Assembly (NCBI RefSeq): GCF_012641395.1
Contig: NZ_JABAIH010000004.1
Span: 434,001-498,000 of the forward strand
Length of the DNA stretch: 64,000 bases
Source of the DNA: Rhizobium sp. P32RR-XVIII
GTDB taxonomy: Bacteria > Pseudomonadota > Alphaproteobacteria > Rhizobiales > Rhizobiaceae
Reading direction: 5' to 3'
The number at the start of each line of letters is the position of its first letter. The stretch's first letter is position 1. The translations under genes were made by a program, and so were the position numbers. The notes beneath the pieces were generated by a model. That model did no database searches, was not told the DNA's origin, and worked only from the letters and a program-made list of their open reading frames with translations. Below, piece by piece: positions 45,316-54,033 of this stretch.

Positions 45316-46392
45316 ATGCCCTGGAGTAATCAGAATGGCGGCGGCGGCCCATGGGGCGGCGGCGGCGGTAATCAGGGACCATGGGGGCAGGGGCCGAACC
45401 GTCCGCGTGGCGGTGGCAGGGGTGGCCCACCCGATCTTGAAGACATCATCCGGCGTGGCCAAGATCAGCTGCGCAATATTGTCCCCGGCGGGTTCAATGG
45501 CGGCGTGGCGGTGATCATCGCCGCGATCCTGGTGATCTTCTGGCTTTTCCAATGCATCTATATCGTCCAGCCGGATGAGCGTGGGGTCGAGCTTCGCTTC
45601 GGTCAGCCGAAGGAAGAAATTTCTACCCCGGGCCTGCATTTCCACCTCTGGCCGATGGAAACGGTCGAGTTCGTCAAGGTGACGGTGCAGCAGCAGAATA
45701 TCGGTGCGACATCCGCTTCGTCTTCGTCCGGCCTCATGTTGTCCGGCGACCAGAACATCCTGAACGTTCAGTTCTCGGTTTTCTTTACCGTCGTCGACCC
45801 TAAGGCCTATCTTTTCAACGTTGAAAATCCGGCCGAAACGCTGCAGCAGGTCGCCGAAAGCGCCATGCGCGAAATCATCGGCCGTCGTCCGGCGCAGGAT
45901 GCATTCCGCAACAACCGTCAGCCGATCGAGACCGAGGTTGCTGCCATCGTCCAGAATACGATGGACCGCTACAAGGCGGGCATTGCCGTGACGGCAGTCA
46001 CCATTCAGGACGTGGCACCGCCGCGCGATGTCGCCGACGCCTTCGAAGAAGTGCAGCGTGCCGAACAGGACAAGCAGCGTCTGGTCGAAGAAGCGAACCA
46101 GTATGCCAACCAGAAGCTCGGTCAGGCGCGCGGTGACGCCGCCCAGATCCGCGAAGCGGCGGCTGCCTACAAGGACCGTGTCGTCAAGGAAGCCGACGGT
46201 GAGGCCCAGCGGTTCTTAGCCATCAATGAAGAGTATACAAAGGCTCCCGACGTGACCCGCAAGCGGCTGTTCCTCGAAACCATGGAACAGGTGCTGAAGA
46301 ATTCCAAGAAGGTCGTGATTGACGAGAAGCAGGGGGTTGTTCCCTACCTGCCGCTCAACGAACTCGGCAAACCGGCACAGCAGGGAGGTTGA
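45316..46392 (+). CDS. hflK: HflK, FtsH protease modulator subunit
   Basis: 358-residue SPFH/prohibitin-domain membrane protein. A Gly/Pro/Asn-rich cytosolic N-terminus (residues about 5-40) precedes one membrane helix (about 60-80: AVIIAAILVIFWLFQCIYIV) and the periplasmic SPFH domain (QPDERGVELRFGQP through about residue 260) with a coiled-coil end. With HflC it forms the large cage around the FtsH AAA protease and regulates membrane protein turnover. Three bases separate it from hflC. Confidence 0.96.
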   Translation: MPWSNQNGGGGPWGGGGGNQGPWGQGPNRPRGGGRGGPPDLEDIIRRGQDQLRNIVPGGFNGGVAVIIAAILVIFWLFQCIYIVQPDERGVELRFGQPKEEISTPGLHFHLWPMETVEFVKVTVQQQNIGATSASSSSGLMLSGDQNILNVQFSVFFTVVDPKAYLFNVENPAETLQQVAESAMREIIGRRPAQDAFRNNRQPIETEVAAIVQNTMDRYKAGIAVTAVTIQDVAPPRDVADAFEEVQRAEQDKQRLVEEANQYANQKLGQARGDAAQIREAAAAYKDRVVKEADGEAQRFLAINEEYTKAPDVTRKRLFLETMEQVLKNSKKVVIDEKQGVVPYLPLNELGKPAQQGG

Positions 46393-46395
46393 GCC

Positions 46396-47328
46396 ATGCC
46401 ATCGAACAGACTTCCCTTGATCATCATTTTGCTCGCCGTTGTGCTGCTGATCGCTTATTCCTCGGTCTTCGTGGTCAATGCACGCGAGCAGGCAATCGTC
46501 GTCCGCTTCGGACAGATCCAGTCGGTAAAGACCGAGCCTGGCATCTACTTCAAGCTGCCCTTCGCCTTCATGGATGCCGATCGCGTTCAGCTCGTCGAAA
46601 AGCAGGCGATGCGTTTCGACCTCGACAATATCCGCGTCCAGGTTCGCGGCGGGTCGACTTTCGACGTCGATGCCTTCGTGATCTACAATATCAAGGACCT
46701 GCGCAAATTCCGCGAGACTGTGTCAGGCGACCGCGAGGCTGCCGAAGCGCGTCTTCGGACCCAGCTCGACTCGTCGCTGCGTCGGGTTTACGGTCTGCGT
46801 GATTTCGATGCGGCTCTTTCGGAAGAGCGCGTGGCGATGATGCTCGAAGTGCGGGACGACCTGCATTCAGATGCCGAAAACCTCGGGATCAACATTCAGG
46901 ACGTGCGGATCCGCAGGACCGACCTGACCCAGCAGGTGGCGCCGCAGACTTACGGACGCATGCGTGCGGAACGTCTGGCGGAGGCCGAGCTGCTTCGGGC
47001 ACAAGGCACCGAAGAAGGCCAGCGCCGCCGTGCCATCGCCGACCGTCAGGTCGTCGAAATTACCGCGGAGGCCCAGCGCGATTCTGAAATCCTCCGCGGT
47101 CAGGGCGACGCGGAGCGGAACCGCATCTTCGCAGCAGCCTTCAGCAAGGACCCGTCGTTCTTCGAGTTCTACCGCTCGATGGCGGCCTATTCGTCTGCCC
47201 TGTCTTCTCAGGATACGACGCTGGTGCTGTCGCCCAATATGGAATTCTTCCGTTACTTCGACAATGCCCAAGGTAGGACACCTCCGGCTGCGCCGCCCGG
47301 GCCGACACTTGCGGCTCCGACAAACTGA
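46396..47328 (+). CDS. hflC: HflC, FtsH protease modulator subunit
   Basis: 310-residue partner of HflK: N-terminal membrane helix (LPLIIILLAVVLLIAYSSVFVV), SPFH domain (NAREQAIVVRFGQIQSVKTEPGIYFKLPF), long helical stretch (YGRMRAERLAEAELLRAQGTEEGQRRRAIADRQ) and a Pro/Ala-rich C-terminus. Immediately follows hflK and precedes the DUF2065 gene by 10 bases. Confidence 0.96.
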   Translation: MPSNRLPLIIILLAVVLLIAYSSVFVVNAREQAIVVRFGQIQSVKTEPGIYFKLPFAFMDADRVQLVEKQAMRFDLDNIRVQVRGGSTFDVDAFVIYNIKDLRKFRETVSGDREAAEARLRTQLDSSLRRVYGLRDFDAALSEERVAMMLEVRDDLHSDAENLGINIQDVRIRRTDLTQQVAPQTYGRMRAERLAEAELLRAQGTEEGQRRRAIADRQVVEITAEAQRDSEILRGQGDAERNRIFAAAFSKDPSFFEFYRSMAAYSSALSSQDTTLVLSPNMEFFRYFDNAQGRTPPAAPPGPTLAAPTN

Positions 47329-47338
47329 CGCACTCCGG

Positions 47339-47524
47339 ATGCAGGATTTCCTGACCGGAATCGCATTTCTTCTCATCATCGAGGGGCTGGTCTACGCACT
47401 GGCCCCTCGTTTTCTTGTCGACATGGCCCGGCTGCTTCCGTCGATACCGGAGCGCCAGCTTCGCGTCTTCGGACTTGCCGCCATCGCGCTGGGCGTCGTG
47501 CTCGTCTGGCTCATCAGAGGCTGA
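47339..47524 (+). CDS. DUF2065 small membrane protein
   Basis: 61-residue protein with two membrane helices (FLTGIAFLLIIEGLVYALAP and VFGLAAIALGVVLVWLIRG) joined by an amphipathic linker LVDMARLLPSIPERQLR, the signature of the DUF2065 family that regularly lies between hflC and degP. Function is unknown, but conserved linkage suggests a role with the HflKC-FtsH complex. Confidence 0.9.
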   Translation: MQDFLTGIAFLLIIEGLVYALAPRFLVDMARLLPSIPERQLRVFGLAAIALGVVLVWLIRG

Positions 47525-47625
47525 CGCAGAATGCGCGGGAATTCGCGAAAAGGTGATTTCACCCTCCATCATTCCGCCCTATGTTGGTGGTGAGACTGCA
47601 GCTTTGACCTAAAAGAGGAAGCTTG

Positions 47626-49233
47626 ATGGCCCCCACGACACGCCCGACCTTCAGACGATCACTCGCTCTCCTGGCCGGGGTTGCCCTTCTGACTAGCATT
47701 GTTCTTGGTGGCGCCGCGGAAGCGCAGAACACGCCGCCGACGAATGGTCCGGCTTCTGTCGCTGATCTGGCTCAAGGGCTTCTCGACGCGGTGGTGAACA
47801 TTTCCACATCGCAGAATGTCAAGGACGACGAGGGTGTTGGTCCCGCGCCACGCGCCCCGGATGGCTCTCCGTTCCAGGAATTCTTCAACGACTTCTTCAA
47901 CAAGCAGCAGGGCGGCAAGGGAGCCAATCACAATGTCAGCTCGCTCGGTTCCGGTTTCGTAATCGATCCCTCGGGTTACATCGTCACCAACAACCACGTG
48001 ATCGAGGGTGCAGACGACATCGAGGTCAATTTCGCCAATGGTACCAAGCTGAAGGCGAAGCTGATCGGAACCGATACGAAGACCGATCTTTCGGTACTGA
48101 AGGTTGAGCCGAAGGCGCCGCTGACTGCCGTCAAATTCGGTGATTCCAGCGTCATGCGCATCGGCGACTGGGTGATGGCGATCGGCAATCCGTTCGGCTT
48201 CGGCGGTTCGGTGACCGTCGGCGTCATTTCCGGCCGCGGCCGCAACATCAACGCCGGTCCCTACGACAACTTCATTCAAACGGATGCGGCTATCAACAAG
48301 GGCAATTCGGGCGGTCCGCTCTTCAACATGAAGGGCGAGGTCATCGGCATCAACACGGCGATCATTTCGCCCAGCGGCGGCTCGATCGGCATTGGTTTCT
48401 CGGTGCCGTCGGAACTTGCCGCAGGCGTGGTCGGTCAGCTTCGTGAGTTCGGAGAAACTCGCCGCGGTTGGCTCGGCGTGCGCATCCAGCCGGTCACCGA
48501 TGATGTGGCCGACAGCCTGGGCCTCGATACCGCCAAAGGCGCACTCGTCGCCGGCGTCATCAAGGGAGGCCCGGTCGATAATGGTTCGATCAAGGCCGGC
48601 GACGTCATCCTGAAATTCGACGGCAAGCCCGTCAACGAGATGCGTGACCTGCCGCGCGTCGTGGCGGAAAGCCCGGTTGGCAAGGAAGTGGACGTCGTCG
48701 TATTGCGCGATGGCAAGGAGCAGACCGTCAAGGTGACGCTCGGCCGTCTTGAAGACAGCGACGAGGCTGCCGCCGCCGACGCTGATGCCGACGGCTCTCC
48801 GGATGGTGTGATCAACCCGGATCCGGATGAGAACCAGGATATGGATGAGCCGGATTCGGGTCAGGCGCCGCCGGCGCCCAATGGCAACGGCCAGACGGAT
48901 CAGCAGGGGCAGGTGACGCCGGATGCCAAGACGCCGAAGAATGTGCTCGGGCTTTCTCTTTCCCTGCTCAGCCCCGAAATCCGCAAGACGTTCGGCATTG
49001 CCGAAAGTGTGGACGGAGTAGTGGTCACCGAGGTGGCTCCAGGCTCGGCGGCTGCCGAGAAGGGCCTCAAGGCTGGCGACGTGATCGTCGAGGTCGCCCA
49101 GGAATTCATGAAGTCGCCGGATGCGGTGGCCGCGAAAGTGCAGTCGCTGAAGAAGGAAGGCCGGCGCAACGCCCAACTGATGATCGCCTCGGCCAATGGC
49201 GATCTGCGGTTTATCGCCGTCCCGATGGAATAG
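47626..49233 (+). CDS. degP: DegP/HtrA-type periplasmic serine protease
   Basis: 535-residue Do-family protease and chaperone. N-terminal membrane/signal segment (about residues 12-33, AEAQ), trypsin-like domain with catalytic triad H124 (IVTNNHVIEG), D154 (TDTKTDLSVLKV) and S228 (INKGNSGGPLF), and two PDZ domains (about 250-370 and 440-530). Between the PDZ domains is an acidic, Asp/Pro/Asn/Gln-rich linker (about 385-430). Degrades misfolded envelope proteins. Follows hflKC-DUF2065, a grouping of membrane quality-control genes. Confidence 0.96.
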   Translation: MAPTTRPTFRRSLALLAGVALLTSIVLGGAAEAQNTPPTNGPASVADLAQGLLDAVVNISTSQNVKDDEGVGPAPRAPDGSPFQEFFNDFFNKQQGGKGANHNVSSLGSGFVIDPSGYIVTNNHVIEGADDIEVNFANGTKLKAKLIGTDTKTDLSVLKVEPKAPLTAVKFGDSSVMRIGDWVMAIGNPFGFGGSVTVGVISGRGRNINAGPYDNFIQTDAAINKGNSGGPLFNMKGEVIGINTAIISPSGGSIGIGFSVPSELAAGVVGQLREFGETRRGWLGVRIQPVTDDVADSLGLDTAKGALVAGVIKGGPVDNGSIKAGDVILKFDGKPVNEMRDLPRVVAESPVGKEVDVVVLRDGKEQTVKVTLGRLEDSDEAAAADADADGSPDGVINPDPDENQDMDEPDSGQAPPAPNGNGQTDQQGQVTPDAKTPKNVLGLSLSLLSPEIRKTFGIAESVDGVVVTEVAPGSAAAEKGLKAGDVIVEVAQEFMKSPDAVAAKVQSLKKEGRRNAQLMIASANGDLRFIAVPME

Positions 49234-49253
49234 GCGGGAGCGAAGAAGATCCG

Positions 49254-49556
49254 CTAACCGTGCTTTTTCGTGCTAGTAGCGACATATTCGCGAAGCGCGG
49301 CGTTGATGTCTGTCTGATAACCGCGGCCGCCGGCATGATCCTTGAACCAGGCAAGAATATCCGCGTCCAACCGGATCGTCACTGATTGCTTTATCGGACG
49401 GTAGAGGTTGCCTCGGCGCGCCGACAACCATTGTTCGTCGGTGATCTCCGGGATGTCGCTTGTGTCAATATCCTCATCGCGAAGTTGTTCGAGGGCCCGA
49501 AGTTCGGCGATCTTTTCGTCAGTCAAAGGTTGCTTGCTCATATCGCTTTCTTTCAT
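49254..49556 (-). CDS. brnA: BrnA-type antitoxin
   Basis: 100-residue antitoxin of a type II system. The C-terminal ribbon-helix-helix is YRPIKQSVTIRLDADILAWFKDHAGGRGYQTDINAALREYV, the BrnA signature. The N-terminus (DEKIAELRALEQLRDEDIDTSDIPEITDEQW) wraps the toxin in known complexes. The start overlaps the toxin gene end by 38 bases; MSKQ at 49541 is an alternative start. As in known brnTA loci the toxin gene comes first and the antitoxin autorepresses. It lies between degP and serB. Confidence 0.93.
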   Translation of the reverse strand: MKESDMSKQPLTDEKIAELRALEQLRDEDIDTSDIPEITDEQWLSARRGNLYRPIKQSVTIRLDADILAWFKDHAGGRGYQTDINAALREYVATSTKKHG

Positions 49557-49812
49557 GCGAGGTCGCTCGCCGGGCACTGATGATCCGTATACGCTCGCTG
49601 CCGTCTCTAGGCCTGATACTGTGGACCGCGACGAGAACGACCATAGCTCCAACGCGCCCTATCGCTAGCCAACGTTGCTCGGTCTCATAAACGGCATCCG
49701 GTATCATCAGGAAGTTTGGATCATCCCAGATCAATGATGCCGTATCGAAGGAGACGCCATGCTTAGCCCGATTGAGCCTGTCTTTGTCTGCATCCCATTC
49801 GAAATCCAACAT
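49519..49812 (-). CDS. brnT: BrnT-type ribonuclease toxin
   Basis: 97-residue RelE-fold toxin. Signature regions: FEWDADKDRLNRAKHGVSFDTASLIWDDPNF, RWLAIGRVGAMVVLVAVHSIRP and the C-terminal RIRIISARRATSHERKRYEQ with the basic/aromatic residues used for RNA cleavage. Translation of the pair is overlapping. Just upstream of the start are two perfect 12-bp palindromes, the probable operator. Likely a stress-responsive translation inhibitor. Confidence 0.94.
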   Translation of the reverse strand: MLDFEWDADKDRLNRAKHGVSFDTASLIWDDPNFLMIPDAVYETEQRWLAIGRVGAMVVLVAVHSIRPRDGSERIRIISARRATSHERKRYEQATFD

Positions 49813-49820
49813 CTATATCC

Positions 49821-49846
49821 TACAATATTGTAAGTACAAATTTGTA
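49821..49846. promoter_or_regulatory. Tandem palindromic operator of brnTA
   Basis: Two perfect 12-bp palindromes, TACAATATTGTA (49821-49832) and TACAAATTTGTA (49835-49846), centres 14 bases apart, starting 8 bases upstream of the brnT start codon. They share TACAAWWTTGTA. Location and spacing suit cooperative binding of two ribbon-helix-helix BrnA dimers. The region is markedly AT-rich compared with its surroundings. Confidence 0.75.
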
Positions 49847-49859
49847 AATTTCAAGGCTA

Positions 49860-50750
49860 TCAGGCGACGACGAAATCCGTCTTCCGATAACCCTGGATAT
49901 AAAGCAGTGCGGTGAGGTCGCCATGGTTGATGCGCATCTTCGCTTCGGCCGCGACGGCGGGTTTCGCGTGGAGAGCGACACCGGAGCCAGCGAGGTGAAG
50001 CATGCCGAGGTCGTTGGCACCGTCGCCGACGGCGATCGCCTCTTCGGTGGAGATGCCGAGCTTGGCGGAGATGTCGATGAGCGCGTCCACCTTCGCCTGT
50101 TTGCCGAGGATGGGCTCGGCGACGAAGCCGGAGAGCCTGTCGCCTTCCGCGAGGAGGATGTTGGCGCGATTTTCATCGAAGCCGAGCGTCGCGGCGATCC
50201 GGCTGGTGAAGACCGTGAAGCCGCCGGAGACGAGGGCGCTATAATAACCCTTCGATTTCATCGTTGCGATCAGCTCGGGACCGCCAGGCGTCAGCGTGAT
50301 GCGCTTGGCAATGACCTCATCGATGACCGAGACCGGCAGGCCCTTCAGCAGCGCCACACGTTCCCGAAGCGCGGGTTCGAAGGCAATCTCGCCGTTCATC
50401 GCGCGTGCGGTGATTGCGGCGACCTTGTCCTTCAGGCCAACTTCGGCGGCAAGCTCGTCGATGCATTCCTGCCCGATCATCGTCGAATCCATATCGGCGA
50501 TCAGCAATTTCTTGCGGCGCGTTTCGGCCTGCTGAACCACGAGATCGATCGGGGCACTGGCGATGACGGCGAGAATATTCGCCTCCGCTGCCTCAGCGTC
50601 CGTACCGTCACGAAGGGCAATATCGCAGGCGATGCCGTCCGCCAGCCAATAGAGCCCCGGTGCCTTCACGCTTTCGGCAGCCTGGTCGGCGAGTGCCGGG
50701 GTAAGAACGGGATTTGACGGATTGGCGACAAGCGTGGCAACGAGAGCCAT
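49860..50750 (-). CDS. serB: Phosphoserine phosphatase
   Basis: 296-residue HAD phosphatase catalysing the last step of serine synthesis. Catalytic motif LIADMDSTMIG (D86 nucleophile, D88), motif II ALVSGGFTVFTSRIA, and motif III/IV AIAVGDGANDLGML. A short N-terminal ACT-like regulatory region precedes the HAD domain. The start codon abuts the divergent miaA start with no bases between. Confidence 0.95.
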   Translation of the reverse strand: MALVATLVANPSNPVLTPALADQAAESVKAPGLYWLADGIACDIALRDGTDAEAAEANILAVIASAPIDLVVQQAETRRKKLLIADMDSTMIGQECIDELAAEVGLKDKVAAITARAMNGEIAFEPALRERVALLKGLPVSVIDEVIAKRITLTPGGPELIATMKSKGYYSALVSGGFTVFTSRIAATLGFDENRANILLAEGDRLSGFVAEPILGKQAKVDALIDISAKLGISTEEAIAVGDGANDLGMLHLAGSGVALHAKPAVAAEAKMRINHGDLTALLYIQGYRKTDFVVA

Positions 50751-51638
50751 ATGGAAAACCTTTTGAGCGCAACAAGTGCAATCCTGATAACCGGGCCCAC
50801 CGCCAGCGGCAAGTCCGCGCTTGCGGTTGAACTGGCGAAACGCCATGGCGGGGCGGTTGTCAACGCCGACAGCATGCAGGTTTACGACACGCTTCGCATC
50901 CTGACGGCGCGGCCGTCTGAGGAGGAGATGGAGGGTGTGCCGCATCATCTATACGGGCATGTGCCTGCAGGAGAAGCTTATTCCACAGGCGCCTGGCTGC
51001 GAGACGTCGCGGCGTTGCTGCCGGAACTGCGCGCCAAGGGACAGTTGCCGGTTTTCGTCGGCGGCACGGGGCTTTACTTCAAGGCTTTGACAGGCGGTCT
51101 GTCGGATATGCCGGCAATACCGGATGATATTCGCAATCGCCTGCGGGCGCGCTTGCTGGATGAAGGCGCGGAAGTGCTGCATTCCGAGCTCGCCCAAATC
51201 GATCCGGCGGCTGCCGGTGGTCTCAGCGCACAGGACGGACAACGCATCGTCCGTGCTTTGGAGGTCGTGGCGGCAACCGGGCAATCGATCCTGCGCTTTC
51301 AAGGGCAGGCGGGGCCGATGCTTGTCGATCCGGCGAGCACCGAAAAGATCATTGTTATGCCGGAGCGAGCGGTACTCCACCAACGCATCAACGGACGCTT
51401 CGAGAAGATGCTGGAGCAGGGAGCGGAAGATGAAGTTAGAGAGCTGCTGGCGCTCGGCTTGCCGCCGGAAATGCCTGTCATGAAGGCGATCGGCGTTTCT
51501 CAGATCGCAGCCATGCTAAGGGGCGAGATGGGGCGGAGCGAAGTGATCGAAAAGGGCGCGGCTGCGACCCGGCAATATGCCAAGCGACAGATGACATGGT
51601 TCCGCAATCAGATGGACGAGAGCTGGAAGCGGCTGTAA
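50751..51638 (+). CDS. miaA: tRNA dimethylallyltransferase
   Basis: 295-residue enzyme adding the dimethylallyl group to A37 of tRNAs reading UNN codons. P-loop GPTASGKS (residues 15-22), substrate motif NADSMQVYDTLRILTARPS, GGTGLYFKALTGGLSDMP, and the C-terminal ATRQYAKRQMTWFRNQ. The ATG directly abuts the divergent serB start (CATATG junction), so any leader must lie inside serB. Ends 9 bases from the convergent HerA-like gene. Confidence 0.95.
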   Translation: MENLLSATSAILITGPTASGKSALAVELAKRHGGAVVNADSMQVYDTLRILTARPSEEEMEGVPHHLYGHVPAGEAYSTGAWLRDVAALLPELRAKGQLPVFVGGTGLYFKALTGGLSDMPAIPDDIRNRLRARLLDEGAEVLHSELAQIDPAAAGGLSAQDGQRIVRALEVVAATGQSILRFQGQAGPMLVDPASTEKIIVMPERAVLHQRINGRFEKMLEQGAEDEVRELLALGLPPEMPVMKAIGVSQIAAMLRGEMGRSEVIEKGAAATRQYAKRQMTWFRNQMDESWKRL

Positions 51639-51647
51639 GCCTGACCC

Positions 51648-53687
51648 CTAGTCCTTATCGTAGAGGCTGCTCAGCGGCTTCTTGAGAATGCTCTCGCGGA
51701 GTGATCTGCCGGGTTCGCGGCGCGGACCTGCAGCGCTATCTGGCGAAAACGCCGGTCGTTGAGACGCCGTCTCATCGCGGCGCATTTCGCGGCGCAAAGC
51801 TTCCAGACGGCTGTCAATCGAGGTCGACGGCGGAGCCGCGGGCGCTGGCTCCCGTGGCGTATAGCTGCGTGGCAGCATGTCCGGTCTATAGGATTCAGAA
51901 GGTGCGAGCGGCGGTGCGGAGATTGGCGCAGGATAGAGGCTGTCTTCCGGTGGCTCTTCATCGTCGAACAGCATGTCGCTCTGGGCGGCATTGTAACTTT
52001 GCTGGAACGACGAAATATCCGGCCCGCCGCTGACGGCGCGCATGCGCGTCACGATCTTGCGTAGATCGACGGAATCGGGATCTTCGTCGGACTGTTTGAC
52101 GTTCGCCCCGTTGGCCTTCGGCAGCAGATGCTGCTCGACGCGCGAGAAGCGCATGCGCATTGGAACGCTGATCGCCTCGCCGAAGGCGATCGCTTCGCCA
52201 TTGCCGATCGAGGAAATGAAGCTCGTCGTCGAGATCGACGAGTTCGGAATTGCCGAGCGGATGATCTCCTGGTCGCTTTCGTTGGCGAGGCGCATGGCAA
52301 ACAGCGTCGAACACTGGGAGAGAATCGTCTGATCGAGTTCGCCGGGGCGCTGCGTGATTATGCCGAGAGAGACGCCATATTTACGGCCCTCCTTGGCGAT
52401 ACGGGCGATAGCCTGGCGCGTCGGGATGAAACCAAGATTCGGGTCGGCTGGAACATAGCGATGGGCTTCCTCGCAGACGACCAGCATATGGATGGCGCCG
52501 TCGCTCCAGAGGCCGATTTCGAAAGCCATCCGGCAAAGAACGGACGCGACGGAGTTCACCACTTCCGATGGGATGCCGGATAGCTGGAACGTACAGATCG
52601 GCCGGTTATCGCCGGGAATGCGGAAGATCTGCGCTACGGTTTCCATGATCGTGTCGCTGATCGTATTGTTGGAGAACATGAAATGGTAGCGCGGATCGTT
52701 GATGGCAGCGATGATGCGCATCTTCAACGAGCGCAGAAACGGTTTTTCGGCGCGGCCTTCGAGGCGGCCGATACGTTCATCGATCAGCGCCAGCAGATCG
52801 GCCATGCGGTACGGAACCGGCGTGTCGGCGGTGATCGAGCTCTTTTCCGTTTGACGGCGGACAAGCGAACTGTCGCTCCCGCGAAAGGCGCGCTTGGCCT
52901 CCGGCATGATGTCGCGGAGCATGTCGAGCTCTTCCGGCACCGGCGTGCGGCCGCGGAAGACGACTTCCGCGAATTCTTCAAGGCGCATCAGCCAGAAGGG
53001 CAGGTCGAGCGTGTCCGTATCGATCACGACCGAATGCTTCGGGAAGGCGGCGGCGAATTCGTTGTGCGGATCGAGGATCAGGACTCGAAGTTTCGGATCG
53101 GCTTCGATCGCCTTGTGCAGAAGCAGCGAGACCGCCGTGGACTTGCCGACGCCGGTGGAGCCGACGATGGCGAAGTGCCTGGAGAGCATCGAGGGGATAT
53201 GGATCGCCGCGTCGATGCTTTCGTCCTGGGTCAGCTTGCCGATGACCGCCGTCGTTCCGCTGCCTGCGTCGTAGATGCGCATCAGGTCGGCGGCTCGGAT
53301 GCGGTGGGCGATCGCCCCGAGGTAGGGGTATTGGGAGATGCCGGTCGAGAATTCCTCTCGGCCGTCGTCCTCGACGCGGACCTCGCCGAGCAGTTCGGTC
53401 TCGATCTTGAAATAGTTGTCCTGCCCTTCGCCCCAGGAGTGCTCGCCGGTATTCATGGCATAGGCGAGCGCAACGACGCGGTTCCTGCCGACGCTGATCG
53501 AAATCAGGCGGCCGACGGACCAGAGTTCGGTGAGATCGGTGCCTCCGGCCTCTGCGGTGGCGGCGATGGTTGCGCGCGAACCGCTGCATGCGACGACTCG
53601 ACCGAGGAAGCGATTCCCGGGCGTTAGATTGTCGCGGCGGTCATGCTCGCGGTCATTCCCTGTCGTCTGCAAGTCGTTGTCGGGCAA
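51648..53687 (-). CDS. HerA-like DUF87 ATPase
   Basis: 679-residue hexameric-type ATPase. An N-terminal HAS-barrel-like beta domain (FLGRVVACSGSRATIAATAEAG, about residues 25-100) precedes Walker A GSTGVGKST (176-184), ILDPHNEFAAAF, Walker B-like HMLVVCEEAHRYVP and the RecA-fold end ITQRPGELDQTILSQCSTLFAMRLANESDQ. A Pro/Arg-rich, low-complexity tail follows from about residue 560. HerA proteins translocate DNA, in archaea with NurA. No NurA-like nuclease gene is adjacent, so the role here is unknown; conservation beside miaA/ilvI argues for a housekeeping task. Confidence 0.9.
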   Translation of the reverse strand: MPDNDLQTTGNDREHDRRDNLTPGNRFLGRVVACSGSRATIAATAEAGGTDLTELWSVGRLISISVGRNRVVALAYAMNTGEHSWGEGQDNYFKIETELLGEVRVEDDGREEFSTGISQYPYLGAIAHRIRAADLMRIYDAGSGTTAVIGKLTQDESIDAAIHIPSMLSRHFAIVGSTGVGKSTAVSLLLHKAIEADPKLRVLILDPHNEFAAAFPKHSVVIDTDTLDLPFWLMRLEEFAEVVFRGRTPVPEELDMLRDIMPEAKRAFRGSDSSLVRRQTEKSSITADTPVPYRMADLLALIDERIGRLEGRAEKPFLRSLKMRIIAAINDPRYHFMFSNNTISDTIMETVAQIFRIPGDNRPICTFQLSGIPSEVVNSVASVLCRMAFEIGLWSDGAIHMLVVCEEAHRYVPADPNLGFIPTRQAIARIAKEGRKYGVSLGIITQRPGELDQTILSQCSTLFAMRLANESDQEIIRSAIPNSSISTTSFISSIGNGEAIAFGEAISVPMRMRFSRVEQHLLPKANGANVKQSDEDPDSVDLRKIVTRMRAVSGGPDISSFQQSYNAAQSDMLFDDEEPPEDSLYPAPISAPPLAPSESYRPDMLPRSYTPREPAPAAPPSTSIDSRLEALRREMRRDETASQRPAFSPDSAAGPRREPGRSLRESILKKPLSSLYDKD

Positions 53688-53818
53688 CGGCCTACTCCCT
53701 GCGTTAGCAGGTCATCATATGATCCATCCTTTAACAAAATCCTTCCGACCATTGTTTTTAATGGGATAGTCAGCTCCTACGCCTCTCGGACTACATCGAT
53801 TTTTTGTTTCAGAAAGCG

Positions 53819-53846
53819 TTGACGCTGCGCAATTTTCTGTCTATCA
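53819..53846 (+). promoter_or_regulatory. Candidate sigma-70 promoter of the ilvIH leader
   Basis: TTGACG (53819-53824), 16-base spacer, CTATCA (53841-53846), close to the alphaproteobacterial consensus. It would start transcription a few bases upstream of the leader peptide ATG at 53856. The rest of the 346-base gap (53688-53818) is upstream of both this promoter and the divergent HerA-like gene, and I see nothing else in it. Confidence 0.55.
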
Positions 53847-53855
53847 CTTGCCCCC

Positions 53856-53912
53856 ATGAAAATCGCAGCAGGTCTTATTGTGGTGGGAAAGCGCATGGGC
53901 AGGATGGTGTAA
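53856..53912 (+). CDS. ilvIH leader peptide
   Basis: 18-residue open frame MKIAAGLIVVGKRMGRMV with consecutive Leu-Ile-Val-Val codons, followed by mutually exclusive hairpins and a terminator ahead of the acetolactate synthase genes. This is the classical branched-chain amino acid attenuation layout: ribosome stalling at the Leu/Ile/Val codons when charged tRNA is scarce would prevent terminator formation. Confidence 0.85.
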   Translation: MKIAAGLIVVGKRMGRMV

Positions 53913-53969
53913 CCATCCGGCGATAGCCACCCATGCGCTAGACGATAGGCTCCTCCGGGGCCTTTTTTT
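53890..53969 (+). terminator. Attenuator: pause hairpin and rho-independent terminator
   Basis: AGCGCATGGG (53890-53899) pairs with CCCATGCGCT (53930-53939), enclosing an inner hairpin GGATGG / CCATCC (53902-53918). It is followed by GGCTCC-TCC-GGGGCC (53948-53962) and a run of seven T. The first arm overlaps the leader peptide codons, so ribosome position can decide folding. Confidence 0.85.
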
Positions 53970-54033
53970 ATGCCTGAAAATCAGGCTTCCGGACCATAAA
54001 TCTCAATCCTAGTAGTCAAAGCGGAATAGCAAC

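Noticed and set aside
47659..49176. 505-codon open frame antisense to degP
   Set aside because: It mirrors the codon structure of the high-GC degP gene, has no recognisable domain, and encodes an Arg/His/Asp-rich sequence typical of antisense shadows.
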